DNA of 44,421 nt, from contig CAMAFY010000021.1 in NCBI GenBank assembly GCA_945833885.1, forward strand, positions 1 to 44,421. The letters are read 5' to 3'. Shown one piece after another: positions 1 through 8,000 of this stretch (its first letter is position 1; every line of letters starts with the position of its first letter). Under the pieces are notes generated by a model, which was given only the letters and a program-made list of their open reading frames with translations, was not told the DNA's origin and searched no databases. This DNA comes from an uncultured Bacteroidales bacterium. GTDB lineage: Bacteria; Bacteroidota; Bacteroidia; Bacteroidales; Bacteroidaceae. Both the position numbers and the translations under genes were made by a program.

Positions 1-70
1 CTATAGTTCAGTTGGTTAGAGCGTCAGATTGTGGTTCTGAATGTCGTCGGTTCGAGCCCGACTAGGCACC
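1..70 (+). tRNA. tRNA-His (GTG), 5' end truncated by window
   Basis: A cloverleaf is visible. The anticodon stem TCAGA/TCTGA (24-28/36-40) encloses a seven-base loop with anticodon GTG at 31-33, which reads histidine codons. The T-arm GTCGG/CCGAC lies at 46-50/58-62. The 3' acceptor strand TAGGCAC is at 63-69 with discriminator C at 70, as expected for bacterial tRNA-His. Only the last three bases of the 5' acceptor strand are in the window, so about four bases (plus the -1 G) are missing. CCA is not encoded. Confidence 0.95.
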
Positions 71-73
71 CTT

Positions 74-112
74 AAAATCCTGTAAGTCGAAAGATTTGCA
101 GGATTTTTTTTG
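74..112 (+). terminator. Rho-independent terminator of tRNA-His
   Basis: A 12-bp stem (74-85 pairing with 96-107, one G-T wobble) with core AAAATCCTG/CAGGATTTT is followed by a run of T. It begins three bases after the tRNA, so it ends the tRNA transcript. Confidence 0.9.
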
Positions 113-118
113 TTTTAC

Positions 119-229
119 GTTCTCGAATCCCCTGCTTCGGGGGCAATGATTCTATGTCGTTTCCAGGTAGAAAATCCATATTTACGCGTTGGAATCCCAT
201 ACTTCCGGGTGGAAATCATGTGCTTCCGC
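119..229. repeat. degenerate ~21-bp tandem repeat (weak)
   Basis: The gap between the tRNA terminator and the YolD-like gene holds loosely repeated blocks. The clearest two begin near 188 and 209, each with a GGAAATC-like start and a CTTCCG-like end 20-21 bp apart. Earlier blocks at 119, 141 and 167 are more diverged. It resembles the 22-bp arrays elsewhere in the window but is the weakest case. Confidence 0.3.
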
Positions 230-341
230 TGCGGGGAGATACAGGTTTGTATATGTTGGGTTCCGCCTTCCCCAAAGCGGATGTTGGGGAAAGGGGCAGG
301 GGAATGTCGCGGCGGAAGATGTTGCCGTGCGGAAGTTTCCG

Positions 342-563
342 CTATGGGATGGGGTAATCTTCCTCCTGCTCTCCCGCGTCTTCCAACCTCACCTCCTCCG
401 CTTTCCGCTGTGAAGTCTTGTCGATGGCTTCGTCGTAGCCCGTCAACGCGGCGAAGGGCGCGAACTGTGCTGCGCGCGCCTGCAACGACATCCGTTGGTG
501 GAAGCGCAGTTCGTAGTGTGGAAGTCCGATGATGTCGCCGTATTTTCCGCCTTTGTTTTTCAT
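342..563 (-). CDS. YolD-like small protein, partner of Y-family polymerase
   Basis: This 73-residue protein carries the segment RAAQFAPFAALTGYDEAI at residues 30-47, the hallmark block of YolD-like proteins. The C-terminal third is charged (many E, K and R). Its ATG overlaps the stop of the upstream polymerase gene by four bases (ATGA), so the two are translationally coupled. In Bacilli, YolD-family genes sit beside UvrX/YqjW-type Y-family polymerases, and the same pairing is seen here. The molecular role of YolD proteins is not established; a regulatory or accessory role in translesion synthesis is inference. The family assignment rests on the motif and the neighbour. Confidence 0.8.
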   Translation of the reverse strand: MKNKGGKYGDIIGLPHYELRFHQRMSLQARAAQFAPFAALTGYDEAIDKTSQRKAEEVRLEDAGEQEEDYPIP

Positions 564-2068
564 GCTTTGTGTCCTCCTATCTGTGAGTTTCTGTCGCGTG
601 CGGTGGCCCCTTCTTCAAGGTCCGTACCCTTCAAAAACGCGTTTTTTCCAAATTTCTTCTTGATCTTCAAGGTTGTCTCCATCATCTTCCTCTCCTTCAT
701 CAGTGCCTCCTCCTCGGTTTTCCGTTGTCGTTCGAGTGCCTCGTAGTCGGTGAACATGTCGCGTTCCCCCACCTCTTTCTTCTTTTCCTCCACGGAATCT
801 TCCGGAATGGCGTTCCCTGCGGCAATGGTGATGCGGCGGACGAGGAGGATAGGGTTGACGATGGCGTCGAAAATCTCCAATATCGTCTCGCAGATGCGCC
901 GTGCCGAACAGGTGTGGCGCTCCAGTTTCCGCGATCCGTGTGCGGGTTTCGGCACGTTGCGTCCGTAGTGGTCGGTGACGATTTGCCCCTCGTAGTCCAT
1001 CCTCGTCTCGGGGTCGTTGAGGCTTTCACGGTCATATCCGATGGAGAGTGTCAGATGGTTCGCCACCAGACGTTTGTCGAGGAGGTCGAGCGCCACGGCC
1101 TCCGCCATCTCGCGCACCACTATCCGTGCCTTTTCTGTCGGATAGGGCGACATCAGAACCTGGCCGCTGCTCAGCGAATGTGTGGCAGGGCGATAGGCCT
1201 TTACCGCCTCAATGCTACACGGTTCCCAGCCCCAGGCGTGGTCAATCAGCAGTTCGGCATTGACACCGAACAGGCGAAAGAGGAAGTTTTCGCTGATGAC
1301 CGACATCCGTGCCACCTCGCCCATCGTGTGCATTCCGTGGGCTTCGAGTTTGCGCATCGTGCCTTTTCCTATCCGCCAAAAGTCAGTCAGGGGCCGATGG
1401 TCCCACAGTTCGCGGCGGTAAGTCTCCTCGTCGAGGCAGGCAATCCTCACACCATCGGCATCGGCGGGCAGATGTTTTGCCACAATGTCCATGGCCACTT
1501 TGCAGAGATACATGTTCGTTCCGATGCCGGCGGTGGCGGTTATGCCCGTTTGTTGCAGCACATCGCGGATGATGGTGCGTGCCATCAGGTGGGCATCGCC
1601 GCCGTAAGCGTGGAGATAGTCCGTAACATCCATGAAGACCTCATCGATGGAATAGACGTGAATATGGGCTGCCGCCACGTATTTCAGGTACACGGCATAG
1701 ATGTCGGTGCTGTATTTGATGTAGTGCGCCATGCGGGGTGGCGCCACAATGTACCCCGCCTGCCATTCGGGATGCCCGTCCAGTTCGCTCTTCAATACGG
1801 ATGTTCCCGTCAGCCTGCGCCCCGCTGCCCTGCGGCATCGCTCGTTGTTCACCTCGCGCATGCGCTGTTCCACCTCGAAAAGTCGGGCACGTCCGGCGAT
1901 GCCGTAGCCCTTGAGGGAGGGTGAAACGGCGAGGCAGATGGTCTTGGACGTACGGCTTTCGTCCGCCACCACCAGATGTGTGTCGAGAGGGTCGAGGCAT
2001 CGTTCCACGCATTCCACGGAGGCGTAGAACGATTTCAGGTCGATGGCGATGTAGGTTCGTGAGGACAT
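560..2068 (-). CDS. Y-family DNA polymerase (UvrX/DinB/UmuC-like)
   Basis: This 502-residue translesion DNA polymerase resembles UvrX/YqjW more than classic DinB. The palm starts with IDLKSFYASVE, where D10 is the first metal ligand. The second catalytic motif YSIDEVFMDVT places D142 and E143. A GIGTNMYLCKVAMD block (181-194) and a helix-hairpin-helix segment (about 225-260) follow, then the little finger. The extra charged C-terminal tail (about 420-502, rich in E, K and R) carries no obvious clamp-binding motif that I can name with confidence. It overlaps the YolD-like gene by four bases. Such genes are usually damage-inducible. I did not identify a LexA-type operator; a -7 box lies about 33 bp upstream of the start. 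Confidence 0.9.
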   Translation of the reverse strand: MSSRTYIAIDLKSFYASVECVERCLDPLDTHLVVADESRTSKTICLAVSPSLKGYGIAGRARLFEVEQRMREVNNERCRRAAGRRLTGTSVLKSELDGHPEWQAGYIVAPPRMAHYIKYSTDIYAVYLKYVAAAHIHVYSIDEVFMDVTDYLHAYGGDAHLMARTIIRDVLQQTGITATAGIGTNMYLCKVAMDIVAKHLPADADGVRIACLDEETYRRELWDHRPLTDFWRIGKGTMRKLEAHGMHTMGEVARMSVISENFLFRLFGVNAELLIDHAWGWEPCSIEAVKAYRPATHSLSSGQVLMSPYPTEKARIVVREMAEAVALDLLDKRLVANHLTLSIGYDRESLNDPETRMDYEGQIVTDHYGRNVPKPAHGSRKLERHTCSARRICETILEIFDAIVNPILLVRRITIAAGNAIPEDSVEEKKKEVGERDMFTDYEALERQRKTEEEALMKERKMMETTLKIKKKFGKNAFLKGTDLEEGATARDRNSQIGGHKA

Positions 2069-2100
2069 GGGTTGGAGAAGTTCGGCGGTTCTTTGAGGGC

Positions 2101-2108
2101 AAAGTTAC
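2101..2108 (-). promoter_or_regulatory. -7 box (TAACTTTG) upstream of Y-family polymerase
   Basis: On the minus strand the sequence reads TAACTTTG, an exact match to the Bacteroidetes TAnnTTTG element. Its last base is 33 bp before the polymerase start codon. I see no good TTTG -33 element at the expected distance, which could mean an activated or weak promoter. Confidence 0.6.
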
Positions 2109-2329
2109 GATATTTTGCGTTTAGACGACCCTCGTTGTCCGGTTTTTTTGTTACAAATCCGCCCCACTTTTCGATACTGCTACTCTGTTTTGCCTTATAA
2201 GGATGGCAAATCTGAAGTGTTATTATGGTTTTATGACGCTGTTAATTATTCAATGTATCATAAAATGGGTATGATAAGCGGTTTTTTTTGTAGGCGAATG
2301 CGGATTCGCGCGACGTTTCCCCTTGCAAA

Positions 2330-2550
2330 CATTCGTGGAATTCGTGCGATTTGTGGTTCCATGCGGAAGGTTAGGGGAAAAAGACCACGAATCTCACGAA
2401 TCTGGCGAATCTAATCGGGGTGTTTAATCATCAAGAATTTGGAATTTCAGTACCAGCATCCCCATTCGTTTAATTCATGCGATTCGTGGTTAAAAACGTT
2501 GGCCATTGGCGCATTCGCGGTTGCAAACATTCGTGTAATTCGTGCGAAAA
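2330..2550. repeat. CACGAAT-type dispersed repeats, cluster 1
   Basis: Blocks built of ATTCGTG or its complement CACGAAT occur at about 2330-2358, 2385-2411 (opposite orientation), 2463-2491 and 2511-2547. The first two form an inverted pair. Read in frame they give 'NHESHE'-like peptides that look spurious. The same blocks recur in the second cluster. Confidence 0.75.
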
Positions 2551-2654
2551 ATGCCTGTTTTCCTCGATTTTTGTTCATTTCTGACATGAAAATTGTAAAA
2601 TGATGAAGCGTCACCCTTCCTCGTTTCCGCGCACTTTTCCGCAAAAATGAAAAA

Positions 2655-2758
2655 TCATCCTACACTCCTACACCCATCCTGCACGTCATCCTACACACAG
2701 AAACAGCCAATGTAGACTGGCATTTTCCACCGAAAGTGTAGAATGTGTAGGAAAAAAT
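2655..2758 (+). repeat. TCCTACAC stem-loop element, copy 1
   Basis: Four direct copies of (A)TCCTACAC-like blocks lie between 2656 and 2696. After about 40 bp they are answered by the inverted block GTGTAGAATGTGTAGGA (2736-2752) and an A-rich run. Copy 2 at 28421-28522 has the same order: direct TCCTACACCC blocks, a spacer, an inverted GTGTAGGAAATGTAGGA block and a homopolymer run. That shared order suggests a dispersed non-coding family. Confidence 0.7.
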
Positions 2759-2839
2759 CGTAAAAAAATATCTAAGGGAGGAGAGATTGTTGTTTCATTT
2801 CACATTTCCAGGGTGACGGACCTCCGATTTCCGCATCTG

Positions 2840-2928
2840 AAACTTCCGCAGTTTCCGCCATAAACTTCCGCAGTTTCCGCCATAAACTTCCACACTTTCC
2901 GCCATAAACTTCCGCACTTTCCCCCCTC
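2840..2928. repeat. 22-bp tandem repeat array, about 4 units
   Basis: Units begin at 2840, 2862, 2884 and 2906. The first two are identical, the third has two substitutions, and the fourth has small changes and one inserted C. Core: AAACTTCCGCAGTTTCCGCC. There are no unique spacers, so this is not CRISPR, and 22 is not a multiple of three, so it is not a coding repeat. Confidence 0.9.
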
Positions 2929-2981
2929 AAACTCCGCCACTCTTCAAGTCGTCAACGACGTACCGAGAGAGCAAGTTCGCA

Positions 2982-3266
2982 ACCACGAATCGCACGAATC
3001 TTACGAATGTGGACGGGATTTCAACCTGACTAAATTCGTATAATCCGTGGCTTAAACTCCGTTGTCCTCATCCCCCCATCATCCACATTCGTCCAATTCG
3101 TATAATTCGTGGTTCCGCCACTAACATCCCGCATGGTATCCACCAATTAACCACCCAAGGTGTCGCTTTGCTTTGCCCTGGGCTTGGTACTTTTGCGCCT
3201 TCAGCGCGATAACGTTGCGTATCTTTCAACGCATCCACATTCGTTCGATTCGTTCGATTCGTGGTT
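2982..3266. repeat. CACGAAT-type dispersed repeats, cluster 2
   Basis: Blocks are at about 2982-3012 (CACGAATCGCACGAATC), 3031-3053, 3083-3116 (ATTCGTATAATTCGTGG) and 3232-3266 (CGATTCGTTCGATTCGTGG). The first is in the opposite orientation to the others. They are the same family as cluster 1. Confidence 0.75.
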
Positions 3267-3437
3267 TTACCTTTATCGTTCGCATGGGATTCATCTGCGT
3301 ATTTCCGGCAGGCTGGAAACCTGTCCTCCCAGTGCAATCCACTAATTCACAAATTCTTGATAATTAAAAATGGGGTTGATGTCGCTCACGATGTCGTTAA
3401 AGAACAGGAGATGTTGAGGCATAATATCCCAAAATGG

Positions 3438-3474
3438 ACCGTCCCCACCGGCAAAGGCTGTCGGTGGGGACGGT
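3438..3474 (-). terminator. terminator-like hairpin downstream of YD-repeat-like gene
   Basis: A perfect 13-bp stem ACCGTCCCCACCG/CGGTGGGGACGGT has an 11-base loop. It lies 60 bp past the stop of the minus-strand gene ending at 3535. The T-tract on the minus strand is short (CCATTTTG). On the plus strand TATGTTTTT follows, so it may work in both directions. Confidence 0.7.
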
Positions 3475-3534
3475 TATGTTTTTCAGGTGGAGCCGGTGCG
3501 GATGCCGGCTCTCCGATGGGGAGTGTGCGGAAGA

Positions 3535-4719
3535 TTATCGCACGATGAACTTCTGTGCGGTCGACGTGCTTCCGGGCTTGCGCACGACGGCGATGTAGGT
3601 TCCGGCGGGAAGGTCCGAAAGGCAGACTTTGGAATCGTTGTTCATCTCGGCCGTCTTTACGGTTTGTCCGGCGGCGTTCACCACACGTATGCTGGTACCG
3701 GCGTCGGCTCCGCTGACGTTGAGTTCACGCGAATGGATGTCGAACGTCAGGTTCATCGGGCGGTTGTCGCCGATAATCTGGCGGATGCCGTTGGGGTTCT
3801 CCTCATAAGTGTAGTTGATGGTGTGCGACAATACCAGTTTTCCGGTGTTGGTGTCGCCGCTCCATATATCCTCCGTCAAGCGCTTGTGCTTGGCAAGGTC
3901 CGCACGCGAGATGGAATTCTCCATGGTATAGGGATAGTAAATGCGGTCGGCGGTGATGGAGGTGTCGATGTTGAATTCGATACGGTTGATGACAAATCCG
4001 GTGCCGGAATGGAGTTCGTAGCCCGTAAGGTCGCCATCTTTATACTTGAAGTGCTCGCTGTTCGAGAGCGAAAGGCTCTCTTCGGGGTTGCTGGTGCTGG
4101 TAGCGTTGTAGAACGAACGCTTGGCAAGCGTGCCGTCGATGTTGTAGTCGTAGAGCAGTTGTCCCATCAGATTGTAGAGACCTTTCACGCTCCAGTCCTG
4201 CTGATACTCCACTTCCTTGATGAGTTGTCCGCGGCTGTTGTAGTTTTTCACCACATAATAGAACGGCGCGTCGGGCTCATCGGCCCAATAAGTGTCCTCA
4301 CGTGTGAGGCGTCCGCTGGCATCATAGGTGAAGACGATGCGTGCGCTGGGATACATTTCGCCGTTTTCGGCATTGGCGTTCTCGCGCACGATGATGCGTC
4401 CTTGTTCGTCATACGTATAGTCGATGCGGTAGACGGGTACCAACTGTGTCGGGTCAAAGGAGTAACTGAGGTCCTGTTCTGTGGTGATGCTTACAAGTTG
4501 TCCCAACTCGTTGTACGAATGTGTGTCGAAGAGATATAGGGCTTCCAGATAGTTGGTGTACGTGCGTGTCTCCATCAGACCACGGTCGTTGTAGGTGAAA
4601 TCCTCAATCTCCACTTCGTTGGATGTCGCCGTTTGAATCAGACGGATGTCGTAGTCCTGCTGCGCCTGTGCGGCGAAGACGACAGCGAACATCGATGCAA
4701 AAAGGTAGAATTTTCTCAT
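3535..4719 (-). CDS. secreted YD/RHS-like repeat protein with T9SS-type C-terminus
   Basis: This 394-residue protein has an N-terminal signal peptide (MRKFYLFASMFAVVFAAQAQ, probable cleavage after AQA). The middle has repeated segments of the form Y-x-Y-x-x-x-G-R-L/I, such as YTYDEQGRI, FTYDASGRL, YNSRGQLIKE and YNELGQL. They resemble RHS/YD repeats, which form beta-structured shells or strips. The last roughly 75 residues are a T9SS-type sorting domain: beta strands with VVNAAGQTV, LPAGTYIAVV and a terminal KFIVR. It is therefore probably exported and anchored or released by type IX secretion (inference). No toxin domain follows the repeats, so a polymorphic toxin is unlikely. The precise role is unknown. 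A promoter lies 33 bp upstream and a hairpin downstream. Confidence 0.85.
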   Translation of the reverse strand: MRKFYLFASMFAVVFAAQAQQDYDIRLIQTATSNEVEIEDFTYNDRGLMETRTYTNYLEALYLFDTHSYNELGQLVSITTEQDLSYSFDPTQLVPVYRIDYTYDEQGRIIVRENANAENGEMYPSARIVFTYDASGRLTREDTYWADEPDAPFYYVVKNYNSRGQLIKEVEYQQDWSVKGLYNLMGQLLYDYNIDGTLAKRSFYNATSTSNPEESLSLSNSEHFKYKDGDLTGYELHSGTGFVINRIEFNIDTSITADRIYYPYTMENSISRADLAKHKRLTEDIWSGDTNTGKLVLSHTINYTYEENPNGIRQIIGDNRPMNLTFDIHSRELNVSGADAGTSIRVVNAAGQTVKTAEMNNDSKVCLSDLPAGTYIAVVRKPGSTSTAQKFIVR

Positions 4720-4751
4720 GCTTTTTCTGTTTTATGGGAAAAATGGTGTGG

Positions 4752-4783
4752 CGAAATTAAGAAATTTTGTGTGTTTTGTCAAA
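4752..4783 (-). promoter_or_regulatory. promoter for YD-repeat-like gene
   Basis: Read on the minus strand: TTTG (4783-4780), 20 bp, then TAATTTCG (4759-4752). This is one mismatch from TAnnTTTG. The spacing is canonical and the start codon at 4719 is 33 bp downstream of the -7 box. Confidence 0.55.
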
Positions 4784-4931
4784 TAAAACAAAGGAAAAAG
4801 TGCCGTTTTGCTGTAGTTTTGCCGTGATTTTTTGTCAAAATGTTCGGATTAAGTCTGATGAAATCAGGCGGGAACGGGAGTGGAAGAACGGAGGAACGGG
4901 CGGGAAACGCCGCTGGCACGCCGGGAGGAGA

Positions 4932-4972
4932 CAAAAAACGGGACTTCCGCACGGGGGATGGCGGAAGTCCCG
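4932..4972 (-). terminator. strong Rho-independent terminator of LRR protein gene
   Basis: A perfect 12-bp stem CGGGACTTCCGC/GCGGAAGTCCCG (4939-4950/4961-4972) is followed on the minus strand by TTTTTTG. It lies 73 bp past the stop of the leucine-rich repeat gene. The remaining bases to 4869 show two GGAACGGG-containing blocks 22 bp apart (4869, 4891), possibly a minimal member of the 22-bp repeat family. Confidence 0.9.
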
Positions 4973-5044
4973 GAAGCGGGATTCGTAGGGCATGGCGCGC
5001 CGTTTCGGTGGGCGCTCGCCGTGCTCCGGAGAGCGGAATACGGA

Positions 5045-8000
5045 CTATCGGATCACTTTCTTCGATGTGCCGTCGGTCATACGGTATATGACGATGCCGC
5101 TACCGTTGAGGTCGGTGCGTCGGCCGTCGGCGGTGTAGGCGGCTTCGACGGAAGTCTGGGTGTCGATGGTCGGCGTGTCGATGCCGGCGGTGGAGGTGAC
5201 GTCGAACTCTTCGGTCAGCAGAACCACACCGGGAAGTGCGTCGTTGGTGAGTGCGCCCACCACACCGTCGAGGAGCGTGTGGAAGGAGGTGCGGCCGTTT
5301 TCCGTGTTGAATTCCACGTCAACAATGAGTTCCTCGCCGGTAAGTTCGTCGTATTCGTCGTAATAAGGTTCGCCGATGAACCATCTGAATGTCGTGGGCG
5401 TGCCGTCGGCAGCGGCGGCTGTGGCTGAAAGGTCGGAAACACCGCCGTCGAAGTTCGGCGAGAGGTTCTCCTGTCCGGCGTAGGTGTAGAGTTGGAGTTC
5501 CGTTCCCAGCGGCAGCGTGGCGAAGTTAAAGCGGTTGTGGTCGAGGAAGAGCACGCGCAGTTCCTTGTTCCCTGTGAGGTCGATTTCCGTGAGGCTGTTC
5601 TCGGAAAGTCCGCACTGATAGAGGTCGGAGAGCGACGAAAGGTCAATCTTTTCGAGGCCGTTTCCGGCGAGGTCGAGCGACCATAGGCGGGGATTGTCGA
5701 AGATAATCTCGGAAAGATTGTTGCGGCTGATGGAGAGAAGTTGGAGTTTGGGATACTTCGAAGCGTCGAATTTCGTGAACTCATTGTCGGTAAGTCCCAG
5801 ATAGGAGAGTTGGGGATACATCGTGAAATCGAGGTCGGAGAAGTTGTTGTCCTCGAGGTTCATCTCAAAGAGTTCGGGCGATTGCGGCAGGGAGATTTCG
5901 GAAAGTCCTGCCGAAATGACGTTCAACGCGATGAGATTCTTCATACCGCTGAGGTCCATACGGTCCATTCCCACGTTGCGGATGCTGAAGACGGTGAGGT
6001 GGTCATCCTCCTCGTACGACCAGATCTTCGCTGTGCGTCCGGCCTGAGGTTTGATTTCGAAGGTCGTCGGCATGTCGCTCATCACATAGTTCTGCAGGTC
6101 GAAGCCCTCGCCGCTCCAATCGATGCAGATGGAATTTTCCGCCAGGTCGGAGCGGAGGATGAGTGTTGCGGCATCGGAAGTGTTGACGTCGAACTCGCCG
6201 AGCAGGTGTGTCGGCATGCCCGCCATCTGGATAACGGTGGTGGAAAGTACGAGGTCGGGGAAAGCGGGATGGCGGAGTTCGGCATGGATGTCGCGTCCGA
6301 TGAGGTCGTCGCTGAAGCGTACCTTGCCTTCATCGATGGTGTAATCGGTGCCGGCGTTGAGGACTGTTCCGTCGGAAAGCAGGAGGGTGATGGCGGTTTC
6401 GCCGTCCTCGCCATAGAGTTGGTCGGAGAGGTCCATGCCGATGCCCTTGCTTCCTATGGTGATGTCGTCCTGCCGGCCGTAGCGGTATACGGAGCCCCGG
6501 AAGTCGGAGGCCTCGTAGGGGAGGGTGGCGAAGCGGAACATGTTGCCCTCAACATCCAGTTCGTCGAGGTAGGTGACGTCAGAAGGCATCACGATAGACG
6601 TGAGGTTGTTGTCGGAAAGGCGGGCACTCGTGAGTTTCTCGCAGTACGTAAGGCTGATGGTTGTCAGGGCGTTTCCGTGCAAGTCTATGGTTTCCATATT
6701 GTCGGCATCGCGCAGGGAGAGTTCCGTCAGGCGGTTGTTGGCGAGGTTAAGATGGTGTACGCCGTAGTTGTCGACCATGGTTAGTGCCCCGATACCATTG
6801 GAAGGCAGGTTGATGGTGGCGAGCAGATTCTTCTGGAAAGCGTCGTTCACTCCGCGGAGATTCAGGGAATCGAGGCTGTTTCCGCTCATGTCAAGACGGG
6901 TGAGCATGCGGTTCCATGAGAGGTCGATGTCCGTAAGTTGCGTGTCGTTGAGCGTAAGTTCCGACAGCATGTGCGCGGCAGTGAGGTCGATATCCTTGAG
7001 CGGATGGCCCTCGATGGCAAAAGCCGTGAGGTCCTCTCCCTCGGGAATGTAGAGAGTAACGCTGCCAGAAGGTGTGGCGGTGACGGTAACCGTCTCGGGA
7101 GTGGCCTCGGCGGTTGTGGTGAAAGTGCGGAGTTCGCCGTCACCGAGGTCGGCGTAGAAGGTGCGGGGCTCCGTGGCGGAGGCGTCGCGCATGCCGACCT
7201 TGAAGGCCACTTCCTCCCCGCTCTCGGCGGTGAAACTCAGTGCGCGGACGGGAGTGCCATAGTCTTCGGCACTCTTGACCACGAACTTTGTGGTGCGCAG
7301 GGGCAGACCGTCAAGGGTGAACTCGGGGAAGAGGGAGTTGGCGAATGCGATGTAAACGCTGTCGCTGGTAGCGCGGTGAAGGGTGATTCGTCCGTCGTCG
7401 TAGGTGTAGAAGTCGTCGCCGAGTTCCTCAAACACCGAGGGGTCGGCATCCGAAAGACGGTAAACGGCGCAAGTGGTTTCGGTGCCCTCGCGCAGGACGC
7501 GCTGCGAAAGGTCGATGACGTCGTCCACCTTGTAACTGCGGTCGACGGGCATGTTGTCCTGCGTATAGTCGTAGTCTACCCAGTTGGAATTGGGGGCGGG
7601 CAGGGTGGCGAAGTCGAAATTGTTGCGTCGGATGACAAGTGATTCCAGGTAAGGATTCTGCGAAAGGTCGATATTTGTCAGTTTGTTGTTCGAAACAAAC
7701 AACTTCATGAGGTAAGGATTGTTGGAAACGTCGATGTCGGTCAGGGCATTTCCTGCCGCAAAGAGGTAGAGAAGGTAGGGATTGTTCGAGACATCGAGTT
7801 TTTCAAGGTGGACACCGCTGTTGACAGATCCGGAAAGATGGTCGCAATAGAATTGTTGGAGTTCGGTGTTCTTCGACAGATCGATGTTGCGGATGCCGGT
7901 GTCCGAGATGTTAAGAATGGTCAGCAGCGGGTTTTCCGCTGTGTTGAGGCTGGTGACCGGGGTGGAATCGATGGAAATCTTCCGCAGATAAGGACAGCCT

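Larger units (their letters stand above)
2069..3534. other. 1.47-kb gene-free region rich in short repeats
   Basis: No reading frame here has a credible start, length or composition. Listed separately inside it are CACGAAT-type repeats (2330-2550, 2982-3266), a TCCTACAC stem-loop element (2655-2758) and a 22-bp tandem array (2840-2928). Around 3165-3215 lies a stretch with short inverted repeats (GCGC and AACG/CGTT pairs). The rest (2110-2320) is AT-rich with no recognisable element. Confidence 0.6.

Noticed and set aside
725-1924. A 399-codon plus-strand open frame opposite the Y-family polymerase
   Set aside because: It is the antisense shadow of a clear polymerase gene. Its translation has no domain and the amino-acid mix typical of shadow frames in GC-rich DNA.
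2447-2644. A minus-strand frame giving an 'NHESHELNEWG' peptide
   Set aside because: The peptide arises from the CACGAAT repeats. There are no other signs of a gene.
2840-2928. CRISPR array
   Set aside because: Units are contiguous with no spacers, and no cas genes are near.
4869-4912. A further 22-bp repeat locus
   Set aside because: Only two units resemble each other (GGAACGGG), which is too little to claim alone. It is mentioned under the LRR terminator.
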